A program made the translations under genes and the position numbers. This document shows positions 1 through 10,827 of a DNA stretch of 64,000 nucleotides, piece after piece. The notes under the pieces are model-generated. The model was not told where the DNA came from. It did no database searches and saw nothing but the letters and a program-made list of their open reading frames with translations. Source of the stretch: Mactra quadrangularis (lineage: Eukaryota; Mollusca; Bivalvia; Venerida; Mactridae); contig CM046311.1 of assembly GCA_025267735.1 (NCBI GenBank), forward strand, positions 27,695,399 to 27,759,398, written 5' to 3'. Positions within the stretch are counted from its first letter, which is position 1. Each line of letters starts with the position of its first letter.

Positions 1-1497
1 TGGGCGTCGGCGTCGGCGTCGGCGTTGGCGTTGGCGTTGGTTTTCAGGTTAAAGTTTTTTGAAACACTTATAACTTCACCACTACCCAAGTTATTTCATT
101 GAAAGTTGGTATACTTATTTAGTGGGACTATATTAACCATTCTGTAAAAGGGGATAACTCTGGATTAATTATTTTATGAGTTATTGCTCTTTTATACTTA
201 AAAAATTGCAAAATATGAGGTTAAAGTTTTTCCTGTATAGAATATCATCAATACTGATCAAGACATTTGACTTAAAGTTTGTATACTTATTTATCACTAC
301 TATATCTACATGACTGTGAAGGCACATAACTGTGGATGAATTATTTTTGGAGTAATTGCCCTTTTATTCTTAAGAAATTGCAAAATATGAGGTTAAAGTT
401 TTATTCTGCGTAGAATATCTTCAATACTGATCAATATATTTGACTTAAAGTTTGTGTACTTATTTGTCCATACTATATCTACCGACTATGATGGGACGTA
501 ACTGTGGATGAATTATTCTTGGAGTTATTGCCCTTTTAAACTAAAATAAAAGCAAAATATAATGTTAAAATTGTTTCTATATGTAATATCCTTAATACTA
601 ATCAAGATATTTGACTTTAAATTTGTATACATAATTATCGGTACTATATCTACACAACTATGAAGGGACATTACTGTAGATGAATTATTTTTTTGAGTTA
701 AGACCCTTTATACTTTAACATTTATGTTTAAAATTTGTTCTAATGGGATATATTTAGAACCTATGAATATTTTTGAATGAAAGTTGGAATGCTTATTCTT
801 CAATTCTTCATCTATCGGACTTTAAAGGGACATAACTCTGGATTAATTACTTTCCGAGTTATTCCCCTTTCCCCTTTATACTTTGATTATTTCTAAGGGT
901 TATGTTTGCTCAAATTGAATATATTTTGTCAGATGGAAAGTTAGTATACTTTTTCATCTATACTACATCTGGTCGAATACAATGGGATGTAATAATTGAT
1001 GAATTATTGTTGGAGTTGTGACCCTTTTCAACTTTTTAATTTGGGAGAAAGTATTATGAAATATTTTCAATACTTATGGATATATTTAATTGATAGTTTG
1101 TATGCTTATTCATCAGTACTACATGTAGGTGACTACATAGGGACATAACTCTTGATGTTCTTTTTGAAGTAATGCCCCTTTACTTTAATTTTGAATTTTG
1201 TTCAAATTGAAATACAATGTATTTATAGTTCTTCATATAGATATTTAGATGAAAGTATGTATGCTTATTTGTTGATACATTGTCCACTTTACCCTGATGG
1301 GACGTTACTATGGATGAATGTTTTAGAAGTAATGCCACTTTTATATTTTACAAATATGAATTGGTAATTATTATTTGACTGAATTAAATCCTTTCAACAA
1401 ATATGTCCTGTCTTGAAATTACTTTTGTTTTAAGATAAGCCTTGCCATGAACAAAACACTCGAAAAGTCGAGCGCGCTGTCTTTGGACAGCTCTTGT
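1..1497 (+). mobile_element. Tandem-cored, hairpin-ended element (HINE/pearl-like), left end cut by window
   Basis: The stretch starts in a GGCGTT/GGCGTC simple repeat and continues as about seven degenerate units of roughly 175 bp. Each unit carries a variant of TGGATGAATTATTTTTGGAG followed by a 'TTGCCCTTTTA' block. It ends near 1,470-1,497 with TCGAAAAGTCGAGC, then a short hairpin (GCTGTC/GACAGC) and TCTTGT. A second copy at 33,409 retains the other end, AGCTCGACTTTTCGA, which is the reverse complement of the TCGAAAAGTCGAGC box. This subterminal inverted repeat, tandem core and 3' hairpin layout is what is known of Helentron-derived HINE elements and bivalve 'pearl' elements. No coding capacity is seen. 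The class assignment is inference. Confidence 0.62.
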
Positions 1498-1920
1498 TTA
1501 TATAGGTAATAACTATTGACAATTGACGTTGTTAAACAGCAACTTTATACATATGTTGAGTTGATTTACTTGGCATAATAAGACACATGTATGATCAAGT
1601 TAAGCAAATGTATCAACGTTAATAACATCAACATTTTCACTTCAGTAAACTCAGGGTAATTTTCTTTACCAGTAATTTATGTAACTAAATTCACTTTTTC
1701 AAGCTTCCAAACAATTAGAAACGAGAATTCGAAGAAAATAATTCCCATACAGTAACATTGCTACATAACAGTCTTGAATGTAAATTGCCGAATTGTTTAT
1801 AAGATGGTAACACTTCATGTCAAACAGCAGAACTTGGTATGGTACGGACGTAGTTTTTAACAATATTTAACTTCATGGGTATAATACGCATTAAAACAAT
1901 TGAGAGGAAACTGAAAAAAA
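1498..1920. other. No gene recognised
   Basis: AT-rich sequence with no open frame worth reporting and no recognised repeat. Confidence 0.5.
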
Positions 1921-2050
1921 TCTGCCGATTTTTTCGGCGAAATAGAGAGAATCGATCGAGTTTTCGGTGAAAAACACAAAAAATATCGGCCGATTTCTTT
2001 CGCAAAATCGAAAAGAAAAAGGTTACAGCCGATTTTTCGGCGAAATCGTT
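1921..2050. repeat. Short degenerate repeat of CCGATTTTTTCGGCGAAA
   Basis: The motif GCCGATTTTTTCGGCGAAAT recurs in three or more diverged copies (near 1,923, 1,987 and 2,027), each self-complementary around CCGA/TCGG. Small open frames here are by-products of the repeat. Confidence 0.55.
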
Positions 2051-2740
2051 ATTTGATAGGATCGCATAATTTTACTCTGTCGTGAAACACGCTAACAGTT
2101 ACGGTGCAACGACCCTTAATCATACGATCAATTATTAAGAGTTTATTTCTTATAACCAACCACACAGATCTCAAATCAGTATAGAATTAAGTTCGGCAAT
2201 ATTCATCAAAGAAGTTGCCTTGACCAACAGTTCAAAGGGACTCGCATCTGATATCTTATTCCCTGTTCGCATTTAATTGATTTTAATGACGTAACTGTTA
2301 GTCCTTTGTTCATACTCAGATTGAAATTAAATTATATGCCCAATAATATTACGATATTTTATGGATATTGATGAATATAAACAATACCAAAATCACACGA
2401 CAAAGTTTACTCAAACTGTCGCTACCAGATGCTAATTAAATGTTATCACCTGACCTTTTATGTGTAAATTAACTGCCAACACGAAATCATTTCCAAAGGA
2501 TTTAACAATTGACACTTGTCAAGTTTGTACAATATAAATCTATAAATTCTTTTGTTCGCTGATTGTTTTTTTACACATCATGTACTGTGCCGCATGGCAA
2601 ATAAAATTGAGAAATTGCTCAATTCAAATTCGGTATGTTAAGTACGCCGTTTTTATGTTACAAAATTGAACCATTTTTTACTTTTTTAAATGAAGTTTAT
2701 ACTTCAAAATGGTAAACTAGATGAACAAGAAATATTTTTT
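2051..2740. other. No gene recognised
   Basis: AT-rich, with stops in all frames and no repeat that I can pair within the window. Confidence 0.5.
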
Positions 2741-2995
2741 GCATCCCGAACATGCACATACTTTGAATTTATTGTGTTCGAGGTAAATAGCTGGCGTCTC
2801 TGACGCTGAACGCTCGGCAAAATTAATCATTGCCGAAATTCATGAAAATGTTTCCACTTTTTGATATTTTTTATACAGAACAAGAGAAACTAATTTTAAA
2901 GGGGAAAAATGATTTTTATGGGGATTTATTTTCGAGCGAAAGACGCCGACTATCGGCGTCAGTTTGTTAAGGAAAAAAACCTGGGCCCCCACTAT
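2741..2995 (+). repeat. Dispersed repeat end with GACGCCG hairpin, copy 1
   Basis: A run with GGGGAAAAAT and GGGGATTTATT leads into a hairpin at about 2,942-2,960 (GACGCCG ... CGGCGTC), then AAGGAAAAAAACCTGG. The same order (G-rich purine tract, GACGCCG/CGGCGTC hairpin, AAGGAAAAAAGGCCTGG) is found at 7,370-7,490. This suggests a shared element terminus. The family is not identified. Confidence 0.5.
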
Positions 2996-3079
2996 TGAAA
3001 AGAGATGACGGTCTACCGCTTAATTCGTACTTAAATATATCTTTGGTGTTGTCTAGAGCAGAGTCAGTAACTAAAAAAC

Positions 3080-3560
3080 GTTGAAAAAAAGACTTTGGGA
3101 TCTATATCTATAAATGCAATGTCATCTGATTTAGTAGTGTTTTGCGTTGCTAATGTGACTGCTTCATCTTTACGTTTAAAACGAAATCTGGTTATAGATT
3201 TCCCTTCCATTTCATTGATGACTTTTTTGCCAATACATTTTGCACTGTCAACAGTAACTCAATCGTTACACCGGTTTCTATATTTCTTAAAGTAATTTCT
3301 TCGATGAATGTGTTCCTTTGCCTTTGAAAATCTAGAAAACAAACACGGTCCTTATAGTCTCTTTCAATCTTTGCTTTTTAAATTTTCTTGTGTTGGTCAT
3401 TTGAATCCGTTGTGACACCAGTGAACTCTTGCAAAGCCTGATTCACTTCGTCCATTGCTGGAGCAGACAACAGCCACTGGGCTATTTGTTATTCTGTCAT
3501 GTTTCTCCCTCGAGTCAACCCCCAGCCGATTTTAAACTCCTCATTAAACCTTGTTTGATT
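3080..3560 (-). pseudogene. Broken protein-coding relic, probably transposon-derived
   Basis: Read on the minus strand, this stretch gives protein-like segments interrupted by stops and at least one frameshift. From about 3,490 downward it includes AQWLLSAPAMDEVNQALQEF, then TGVTTDSNDQHKK, a stop, IERDYKDRVCFLDFQRQRN, and IEEITLRNIETGV. In another frame near 3,090-3,130 it gives KSDDIAFIDIDPKV. The continuous amino-acid character across frame breaks argues for a decayed coding sequence rather than chance. I recall similar segments in uncharacterised repetitive proteins of marine invertebrates, but I cannot name the family and did not verify this. It directly follows the GACGCCG hairpin repeat end, so it may have belonged to the same element. 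Confidence 0.55.
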
Positions 3561-3831
3561 ACCAGATCACAAGAAATGTCTCCCCAAAATTGACCGGTGC
3601 TCAACGTGTAAACTGGAGCAAAAAGCCCAATGTACTTAGATCTTATGTAGGTCTAACATTTTTGTATACATGTAAACGTACGAAAATTTTATACAGTTAT
3701 TATGGTCTGCCGCCGCGAAATAAGGAAGCATTTTTTGTAAAGTTTTAAGATGGAGACTCCAATTCCATGTTCGTTCTGCTGTAATAAATGCTTTCAATAA
3801 GTCAATAATGTCCATGTAAGTGTATATCGTT

Positions 3832-3890
3832 TTGTTTGTTTGGGTTTTACGGCGCACCAACACAGAAGGTCATATCGCGCCGACAAGTGT
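3832..3890 (-). mobile_element. tRNA-SINE 3' tail fragment
   Basis: GTTTGGGTTTTACGGCGCAC followed by AACACAGAAGGTCATATCG matches the 3' tail of the SINE family at 18,405-18,722, in the same minus orientation. The body and tRNA-like head are absent. Confidence 0.5.
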
Positions 3891-4695
3891 ATATCGCCGC
3901 TGAAGTTTATCAAAATAATTTGTTCATCTTTGTCCCTAACACGCTTCCGTAGATTAATTTTGACGCATTTTGAACGACCTTGACCTTTCTTAAAATGCAA
4001 TTTGCGTACTTGATTCACCCAGTTAAAAGCAAATTTATGTAAAATATGATTAATTGTAGATGTTTATACAGTTATATTGAAAAAAATATCAACAGTTTAA
4101 TACAACGAACGCAATATTTGGACACTCGCGAAATCATATTACTATCTTCAGAATATTAGATATTTGAACATGGGTAGGTTTAATATTTTACAAAAATCTT
4201 TAATATATCATATTATATCATATAACAACTAAAAACAATACCATACGTGTTGTAGAAGGTTGATTTTCTAGCTTAAACCAAAATTCAAATGATTCCCACG
4301 CAAAACCTTTGTTTACATTGACACCGGTTATCGATAAATTTCCGAGTATGGTGTACGTTTACAGCCACCTCAAAAAGCGAAATGAACGCGTAATTAAAAT
4401 CGATTTTTCTCCAAAACCTATTGTTCGATTTTTTTCGGATTTTTACTGGTTATCTAAATTATGTAAAATCCTTTAGTTGCAATTTGTTTGACGTCAAGAT
4501 TTATAATGATCGGACTAATACATCCATAACAAAGAGTCAACTGAGTAAATTGCAAAGTCAGTTTTAATTAGTTTATTAACATATGATTGTAACTATGTTT
4601 CTTTAGCTATAGATGGAGTAAAAAACTTCCGATAGGTATTGTCATTTTTTTCCCAAAGTTTTACTTCTTCAGGCACTTTCGGAGGGTACTGTATG
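3891..4695. other. No gene recognised
   Basis: AT-rich sequence with short open frames only and no motif that I recognise. Confidence 0.45.
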
Positions 4696-4850
4696 TAACA
4701 TGAAATAAAGATTTTATCCCTGGAGAAATTAGAGTCAACATTTGTTATCTGGACAATAATGATTCAACATGCGAGGTGACAATGTTGAGACAACTTTAGT
4801 ATAACATGATATATACACACGTGGTTTTAGTTGATGAATAACTTAAGGGA
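4696..4850. repeat. Direct duplicate, copy 1
   Basis: Shares an ordered series of blocks with 9,455-9,585: ATCCCTGGAGAAAT, GAGGTGACAATGTT, AGTATAAC/ATATGATATATACACAC, and GATGAATAA. Both copies have diverged. It is a local dispersed repeat of unknown class. Confidence 0.6.
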
Positions 4851-4984
4851 ATTGCAAGGCAAAAGTTCAACTTCATATTTCCTGATTTTGAATTTTATCA
4901 CTGTAAATGCAACAGACACACTGTTATATTACTTGGCAAAATTGTTCTTTATTTTCTCGTAATATTTGGGGTGTTTCCTAACTA

Positions 4985-4998
4985 GACCCACGTGGGTC
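4985..4998. repeat. Perfect 14-bp palindrome GACCCACGTGGGTC
   Basis: Centred on a CACGTG E-box core. It could be a chance palindrome or a protein-binding site, and there is no adjacent gene to support regulation. Confidence 0.35.
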
Positions 4999-6050
4999 AG
5001 GTTAGCTAAAAATAGATAAGTGTTAAAATATGCATTTACTGATGAGAAGATACTAGAGCTTGTTATTGTGCAACATTAGTATAATTCTAACGAAAAGATA
5101 TCCTAACCGCCTAAGAATGTTGAAAAGACAAGAAGCGACCAATGAGAATGTTTAATTTCAGCAAGTACGACATATAACAAATCTGTAAATAGCTTGGTGA
5201 TTCCCTCAGTATCCTACTTTCGTTTTCAACATTGTGTATGCCACATGTTTTAATTTGTTCAGTTGAATGTTATAAGTGACAAATGGTATTAGTAAGTGAT
5301 TCCTTACGTTCCCAGTACTGTTTTAAAGACTAAACTTGGTTCTATACTTTTGGCACAGTCATTTGCCTGTATATCTCTTGAATATTCAAGTTTAACAGTT
5401 GTTTTTTCTGGACTTGGTCTTGAATATATTTAATGTTTTTCAATTGAAGCTTTAGATTTTTGTTCATTGAGTTTTTCAATTTAATTAGATTAAGTTTTAC
5501 AAGTTTATTTTCACTCTGCTTATAAATGCATGTGATAAGAGGGATACATAAAACATATTGTTATTTTGAAAATATTGACTTGGACTAAATTGTTTTAGGA
5601 ATCGACGTGCAAACATATATAGCGTCTTTTGTGACATCGGTGTTTAAATGAACAATTCGTTATTCGACAACTACATAAATATAATCGAAGCACTGAAAGT
5701 GCTGTAGGAACGATTCTTGAAAGCATGTAGGTACCATATCTAAGATATAATTTTATAATTAACACAAATAATAAGTAGTTAGATCAAGTACATAATACAT
5801 GTATTATCAAAAATCTTGCAAATTTAAAGGTATTGAAAGTAAAATACACAACAAAATTATACACTTTAAATTTAGTAATTGTCTTTTCTTAAGATGTGCT
5901 GTGACTAGTTTGCTCTTTTTTCCTTATAAGTTTCGTATCTTTTCTCTTAAACTGATCATTTTAAAGAGAAAAAAATAGTTAGTTCAGTTGATGTATGGTT
6001 TAAGGTACCTTACACTACTGGGTCATACCTTAATTTGACATTAAAAATCA
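4999..6050. other. No gene recognised
   Basis: AT-rich, no convincing coding sequence. A GGTACC palindrome (AAGGTACCTT) sits at about 6,003-6,012. Confidence 0.45.
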
Positions 6051-6054
6051 ACAT

Positions 6055-6262
6055 CAATTTGTGTGAAAAAGTCACATTTTTAATGAATCATAATTTTCCG
6101 AAAAATGCCTTAAAAAGAAGCACTTTTCTGATAATCAGTGGTATCGGGACAAATGCTGTATATATTTGGGTAGTCCATTTTGATTCATGAAATACCGCAT
6201 ATTTTTTGTAAGCCATTAGTCTTTCATTTGACGCATTCATTTGTAGGTGCGAACAAAACTGT
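6055..6262. repeat. Local direct duplication, copy 1
   Basis: Matches 6,503-6,710 along its length, starting CAATTTGTGTGAAAAA and including ATCAGTGGTATCG, GCTGTATATAT, GGTAGTCCAT and CATTAGTC. The copies differ by many substitutions and small indels, so the duplication is old. Confidence 0.7.
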
Positions 6263-6502
6263 CTGTGGCTTAAAGTAAAAATGCTATCTGCAAAGTGAAC
6301 CATTTTAGAAGTTTATAACCTAGTACAACACGTAGTTATTGACAAAATCCCCAGCACATGTCATTTTGACGTCAGAAAGGCAATTTTGTCTGACACAGAT
6401 TCTCCAGTGGTGTTTGAGCCTTAAAATATGAAAAAAAAATATTTTGGTGATTTTTTGTCCTTTTTGGTCACTTTTTCATCAAGATTTAGTGATTGATACC
6501 GT

Positions 6503-6710
6503 CAATTTGTGTGAAAAATTAACAATTTTAATGAAACAAAATTTTCAAAAAATTGCTTAAAAAAGTAGCATTCTTTGAGAATCAGTGGTATCGCCAAAAG
6601 CTGTATATATATATTTTGGTAGTCCATATTGTTTCATAAAATTGCGCATATTACTTAAAAGTCATTAGTCCTTCATTTCACGCATAGATTTGAAGGCGTG
6701 GAACAACGTT
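6503..6710. repeat. Local direct duplication, copy 2
   Basis: Partner of 6,055-6,262, spaced about 448 bp from start to start. No coding potential is shared between the copies. Confidence 0.7.
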
Positions 6711-6829
6711 TTGTCCCTTTTAGGTTACAATGGAAGCGGTTATAATTGTCGAAGAAGAAAGTGTGACATGCCGTTTATTAATCACTTGTGAAAGTCTGTT
6801 GTCCACATTCGGGGTGCTTTCATGCCTTT

Positions 6830-7495
6830 TTCATGTGTTGGGGAAGTAGCCTGTAGCCTTTTACAAGGGGGGAAATGGCGGGCGATAATTAGAAATGGGG
6901 AAAAATAAAACTAGACTATTTATATCTATGTTTAATTCTTGTAATCATATTTCATTTAAACAATTATTGTTTATGTTTGTTGGGTGGAGATTGAGTAGCT
7001 TTAACGGTGTCTTTTTTTCGATTTTTTTTTGTATAATTGCGCAAATTCCGTAACTAACCCAACGATCGCAACATGCTCGGAAAGACATACCACGTGCGTC
7101 GGGAAAAAAACAAAAAAATTTAACTCGCTGTCGGTTTGGGTGCGAATAGTGTAGGGGCGAATGTGATTGAGGACGAATTATTAGCAAGAATTTACCAAAC
7201 TGGTAATTTATTATTTATATTTTTGATAAACTTATTTAACGAAATGACCATGTCCCGTTCGTGTAAAAGAGTTTCAGTAAATAACTTTTTCGATAATTAA
7301 ATCCTGCGAGATTTCCGGTTTCTCTTTTGCCGTATTTTCGATGTTTAAAAAGTTTTAAGATTTTTTGAGAGGAGAATGGTTGTTGAGGGGGAAAATTGGT
7401 TTGTTTTGGGGGAAAAAGATACTTATTTTGCTTGGGGAAGACGCCGTTTAACGGCGTCACGTAAAGAAGGAAAAAAGGCCTGGCCGCCGCCTTTT
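6830..7495 (+). repeat. Dispersed repeat with GACGCCG hairpin end, copy 2
   Basis: Contains G-rich purine tracts (about 6,868-6,903 and 7,370-7,440), a GGGGCGAATGTGATTGAGG block at about 7,154, and a terminal hairpin at about 7,439-7,458 (GACGCCG TTTA ACGGCGTC) followed by AAGGAAAAAAGGCCTGG. The end resembles the one at 2,943-2,990. No open frame of interest. Confidence 0.5.
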
Positions 7496-7599
7496 TAATG
7501 ATAAAAAAGTATGTACGTCATAGGCAGTGCTTTTCCAATACAACAGTGCAAAAACTAATGGATTTACTTCGTTATAGTCACAATTACTGGTTAGATAAA

Positions 7600-7700
7600 T
7601 GGAGACGAACCGCCCCTATTGTGCGAGCGAATCGTTTTCAGGCGAATCGTCCACGAGCGAATGTAACTGGGTGCGAATCGTTCGCTACCTTTCCGAAACT
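7600..7700. repeat. GCGAATCGT short repeat cluster
   Basis: Three or four spaced variants of GCGAATCGTYC/GCGAATGTAACTGG occur within 90 bp. This is related in wording to the GGGGCGAATGTGA block at about 7,154, and is part of the dispersed repeat neighbourhood rather than a gene. Confidence 0.45.
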
Positions 7701-8556
7701 AGGTCATTCTTCTGCTTTGAGATAAAGACGTTTTCACGATTAGTACTATGCTTTATTCGCAGTCTATACATATGCAATGTTGTGCAAATTCATTTTTATG
7801 CTGTCAAAAGAAATGTATGTTGTCAAAACAAGACTTTTTTCGAGGTCTCGACTGGCGATTCAATTTACAAACGGAAGTCGCCATTTTGTGAAGTTTAGTA
7901 CCCTGCTTTTTCGTTCTATGTAGCTCACAAGCGGAATGAGCCGGGAACCAACGGTATAGAATAAATAATCAGGTCGGGTTAAAGTTCGTATGAAATATTA
8001 ATGTATTTATATACACAACGGGAATTATTTAGTATAATTACGATTGACTAGTTTGCGTCGTTTCGGAGTTGTTCGATAATTTCCGTTTGTAGGGGAGACA
8101 ACCTAGCTCCGTATAGTTATATGATAATGAGCCAGTATGCTTGAATTACGCTTCTTTGCCCTTGTGGATAGGCGTGGAAATATGAATATTTATGAGTCAG
8201 AATGGTTTTAAGATTTGTCATGTCTCTGGAACGATAAATCATTCCAAAAATATAAATTAACTTGAAAATGATCATAGTAAGACCAAGCATAGCATTTATA
8301 TCTTCTGACCAAACTGAAATCTCTCGAAAAACAAGCATTACTTTCATGACTAATTCGCTTTTTTCTCCTACTTGTATTTTTTTTTCAAAAATAAAAAAAA
8401 ACTCTACCCTTGCTATCAGAAAATTAGTAGTAATTGTGATTGTATGTGATAGAAAAAGTTTTTTTTTAAATAATTGACAATGTTGTGGAAAAAAATGCAC
8501 TTTTGTAATTATATATAAAATAGGGTTAACGTTTTCACTAAAAGTTAAGTTTTAAC
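7701..8556. other. No gene recognised
   Basis: AT-rich. A 127-codon open frame on the minus strand (8,117-8,500) is low-complexity, with homopolymer-driven Phe/Lys runs, and has no supporting signal. Confidence 0.45.
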
Positions 8557-9230
8557 TTTTTTAGTTCACCGGAGCACAAAGTGCTCAAAGTGAGCTATTG
8601 TGGGAGTCTGACAAATGTGCGTTAGTGCGTGTGTGTGCGCGCGTCCGTCCGTCGTCAACAATTTCTTAAAAATTCTTCATGTCAAAAACCATATGGTCTA
8701 CAGTTATTAAAATTGGTATGTAGCATCACTAGAAGGTGTGCTACAAAGATTGTTCAAATAATGCCCCTGGGATCAAAATTGGCTCTTTCCCAGAGGTCAC
8801 AAGATTTGAAAAGAGTTATATAAAGAAATGTTTAAAAAATCTTCTCTAAAACTGCCTGTCCTAGAGTTTTGATATTTGGCATATAGCATCACTAGAAGGT
8901 GTGCTACAAAGATTGTTCAAAATGTGCCCTAGGGTCAAAATTAGCCTCACCCCAGGGGTCACAAGATTTACATAGAGTTATATTTGGAAAATTATTGTTT
9001 AAAAATGTTTCTTCTCAAAAACTACAAGTCATAGAGATTTCATATTAGATATGTGGTATTATCTTGAGCTCTTCTACAAAGGTTGTGCAAATTATGCCGC
9101 TGGTGTGAAGATTAGCCCTGCCCTTGGGATAATTGTTTTTATCAGCTGAAACTGTTTAACAATCTTTTGTCAGTTGTCCTAAGCACGTAGTTCTCAGGTG
9201 AGCGGTCCAGGCTCCTCAGGACCCTCTTGT
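8557..9230 (+). mobile_element. Tandem-cored, hairpin-ended element (HINE/pearl-like)
   Basis: Begins TTTTAGTTCACCGGAGC. Its core has about three diverged units of roughly 180 bp, marked by TAGCATCACTAGAAGGTGTG, 'GTTCAAA..TGCCC' and GGTCACAAGATTT. It ends TTCTCAGGTGAGC, a hairpin (GGTCC/GGACC, about 9,206-9,224) and CTCTTGT. The box at the start (GTTCACCGGAG) is nearly the reverse complement of the end box (CTCAGGTGAGC). The layout is the same as the elements at 1, 33,409 and 37,115, although the sequence differs. It is non-coding and non-autonomous. Confidence 0.65.
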
Positions 9231-9454
9231 TTCATTAAAAAAACCGTATGTAAGGGATTGAACTGATTAACTTAAAAGCGAATTCGATGAAATAATAGAT
9301 AGTTTTAAATCCTCGTTATATGAGATTAGATTAATGTCCCTTTTATTTCTATATAACGCGCACCAGCCTACTTGGCTTATCGAGAAAGGACAAATAGTTG
9401 TATACTTAGGTATCACTATAAATTCTAACAAATAAAGTATGTATGACACATGAA

Positions 9455-9585
9455 ACAAAGGTTTCTATCCCTGGAGAAATCAGAGTGAACACTTCTCACA
9501 ACATACGAGATGACAATGTTAAAACAATCCTAGTATAATATGATATATACACACATGGTTTAGATGATGAATAATTTAAGACAAA
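9455..9585. repeat. Direct duplicate, copy 2
   Basis: Partner of 4,696-4,850, with the same order of blocks ending in GATATATACACACATGG and GATGATGAATAATTTAAG. Confidence 0.6.
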
Positions 9586-9719
9586 GGACAAGTATAAATG
9601 TACTGGTTTTAATGAATAGTAGATTATTTACTGGCATTTGATAGATCGTGTTTACATGTTGATTGTAGTTGTTTAGTATTCAAGAAATGTGTGTACGTAA
9701 CTAGCTAAAAATCCATAAT

Positions 9720-9885
9720 TATCCTGTGAGTTGTGATTGTTAGCCCCAAATCCTCCACACAAAAATGAATCGTTGGAGAACTATGATATATGTATTAAAA
9801 CATAAGTTATGCGGAAATTACAGGGTAAACAATTACAACTCACATGCTAATGTAGTCTTTAGGACAAAAATGTAATAATTATTTA
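9720..9885. repeat. Diverged direct repeat, copy 1
   Basis: Pairs with 11,312-11,480. Shared ordered blocks are ATCCTGTGAGTT, TGATYGTTA, AATCCT, AATTACAACTCA/TATAACTCATTAGCTAATG and ATTTATA. Heavily diverged, class unknown. Confidence 0.5.
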
Positions 9886-9889
9886 TAGT

Positions 9890-10215
9890 GGGGTCGATAA
9901 ATGTTATTTTTCACGACAATCTTTCACTTAGTGATACAAGCACCAAATTTGGTACAATTGTTGTACATAGTGTGTAGTTTACAAAAAGCACGATTTCCAC
10001 CTCGAAATTCAAGATGGCCGCCATTTTTTCAAGATGGCCGCCGATGATAGGGATTTTTGTCCTGTTCATATAAAATAGCATTTTTAATTATTTTTATTTA
10101 CGTAATTATCAATATAATTTCAATATTTTATGACAAATAAACAATTCTGTTAAATTATTTAAAACAAAATCCATTTAATGGCTATCAATTCAAAATGGCG
10201 GCCATTACAAGACGC
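9890..10215. repeat. AAGATGGCCGCC-type dispersed repeat
   Basis: Contains two direct copies of TCAAGATGGCCGCC (about 10,009 and 10,028) and one inverted copy (AAAATGGCGGCCAT, about 10,192), with GATACAAGCACCAAATTTGG upstream. The opposed arms suggest an old foldback element of about 0.2-0.3 kb. No coding sequence. Confidence 0.5.
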
Positions 10216-10324
10216 CAAATAATTTTATATACTAATGCTCTATATAAATGCCAATTTGCTATTTTTAACTGTTTTTCAACTATTCTGAGTGAAACCGGAT
10301 TAAACCTGTTATGTTTTACTGCGC

Positions 10325-10415
10325 AACGCCACTGCGCATGAAACAGTTTTGACTGTTGCCCTCGCGTGCGAACTGTTTCCCTCACGTGCGAACTGTTTCA
10401 TAGAGTGCAGTGCCA
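10325..10415. repeat. CCCTCRCGTGCGAACTGTTTC direct repeats
   Basis: Two adjacent copies of CCCTCACGTGCGAACTGTTT (one with G for A), preceded by GAAACAGTTTTGACTGTTG. The wording (CAGTTTTGAC, GTTGCCCTCG) recurs in the hairpin at 10,711 and around 39,250, so these probably belong to one repeat family. Confidence 0.5.
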
Positions 10416-10534
10416 AGGGAAGTAACCGCATTAAAAAAACTCCAAGTGTCCAATGAGCGAGATCATTGCAAGCGTCTTTCGAGTTACCAAACGAAAAGTA
10501 GAAAATAGTTAATTCTGTTGAAAATATCTACGAT

Positions 10535-10609
10535 ATGTCGTGGTTTGAAGACATTGAAGAGAGGGATCTCGAACTTTTGCTGAGAATCGGGCTCGCTAAG
10601 CACACGTAA
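10535..10609 (+). CDS. Very small open frame, possibly a remnant start of a transposon protein
   Basis: A 24-codon frame starts MSWFEDIEERDLELLLRI and stops at 10,609. A start of the type 'M-S-W-F-x-x-I' followed by acidic residues and 'EL' recalls predicted mollusc proteins related to Crypton-type tyrosine recombinases. This is memory only and rests on about ten residues. It lies between the CCCTCRCGTGCG repeats and the 10,711 hairpin, which is compatible with a small deletion derivative. It could equally be chance. Confidence 0.2.
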   Translation: MSWFEDIEERDLELLLRIGLAKHT

Positions 10610-10710
10610 TGTCATCCGCTTCTGAAACTATCTTTATTGCCATGTTATATATGTACTTGGCTACTTGCATTAGGTAATAAAACACTTATTGCATGGGTGT
10701 TTGGGGAACA

Positions 10711-10827
10711 GTCAAAACTATTATCCCTCGGTATCAGGGACAACATTAAGAACTGTTGCCCTCGGCCTAACGGCCTCGGGCAACAGTTCTTAAGTTGTCC
10801 CTGATACCTCGGGAAAAAAGTTTTGAC
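10711..10827. repeat. Long hairpin (inverted repeat) with direct CCTCGG blocks
   Basis: Arms of about 55 bp run from GTCAAAACT to the mirror AGTTTTGAC, around the loop GGCCTAACGGCC. The arms pair through TATCAGGGACAAC and TTAAGAACTGTTGCCC. In two places each arm carries CCTCGG in the same strand direction instead of its complement, so pairing is interrupted at matching positions. Probably a foldback MITE or one terminus of one. No gene is adjacent. Confidence 0.75.

Noticed and set aside
1..60. GGCGTC/GGCGTT repeat as a stand-alone microsatellite
   Set aside because: The same repeat occurs at the matching position of the 33.4-kb copy, so it is part of the tandem-cored element.
8117..8500. 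127-codon minus-strand frame
   Set aside because: Driven by A/T homopolymers, no recognisable domain, no start or poly(A) support.
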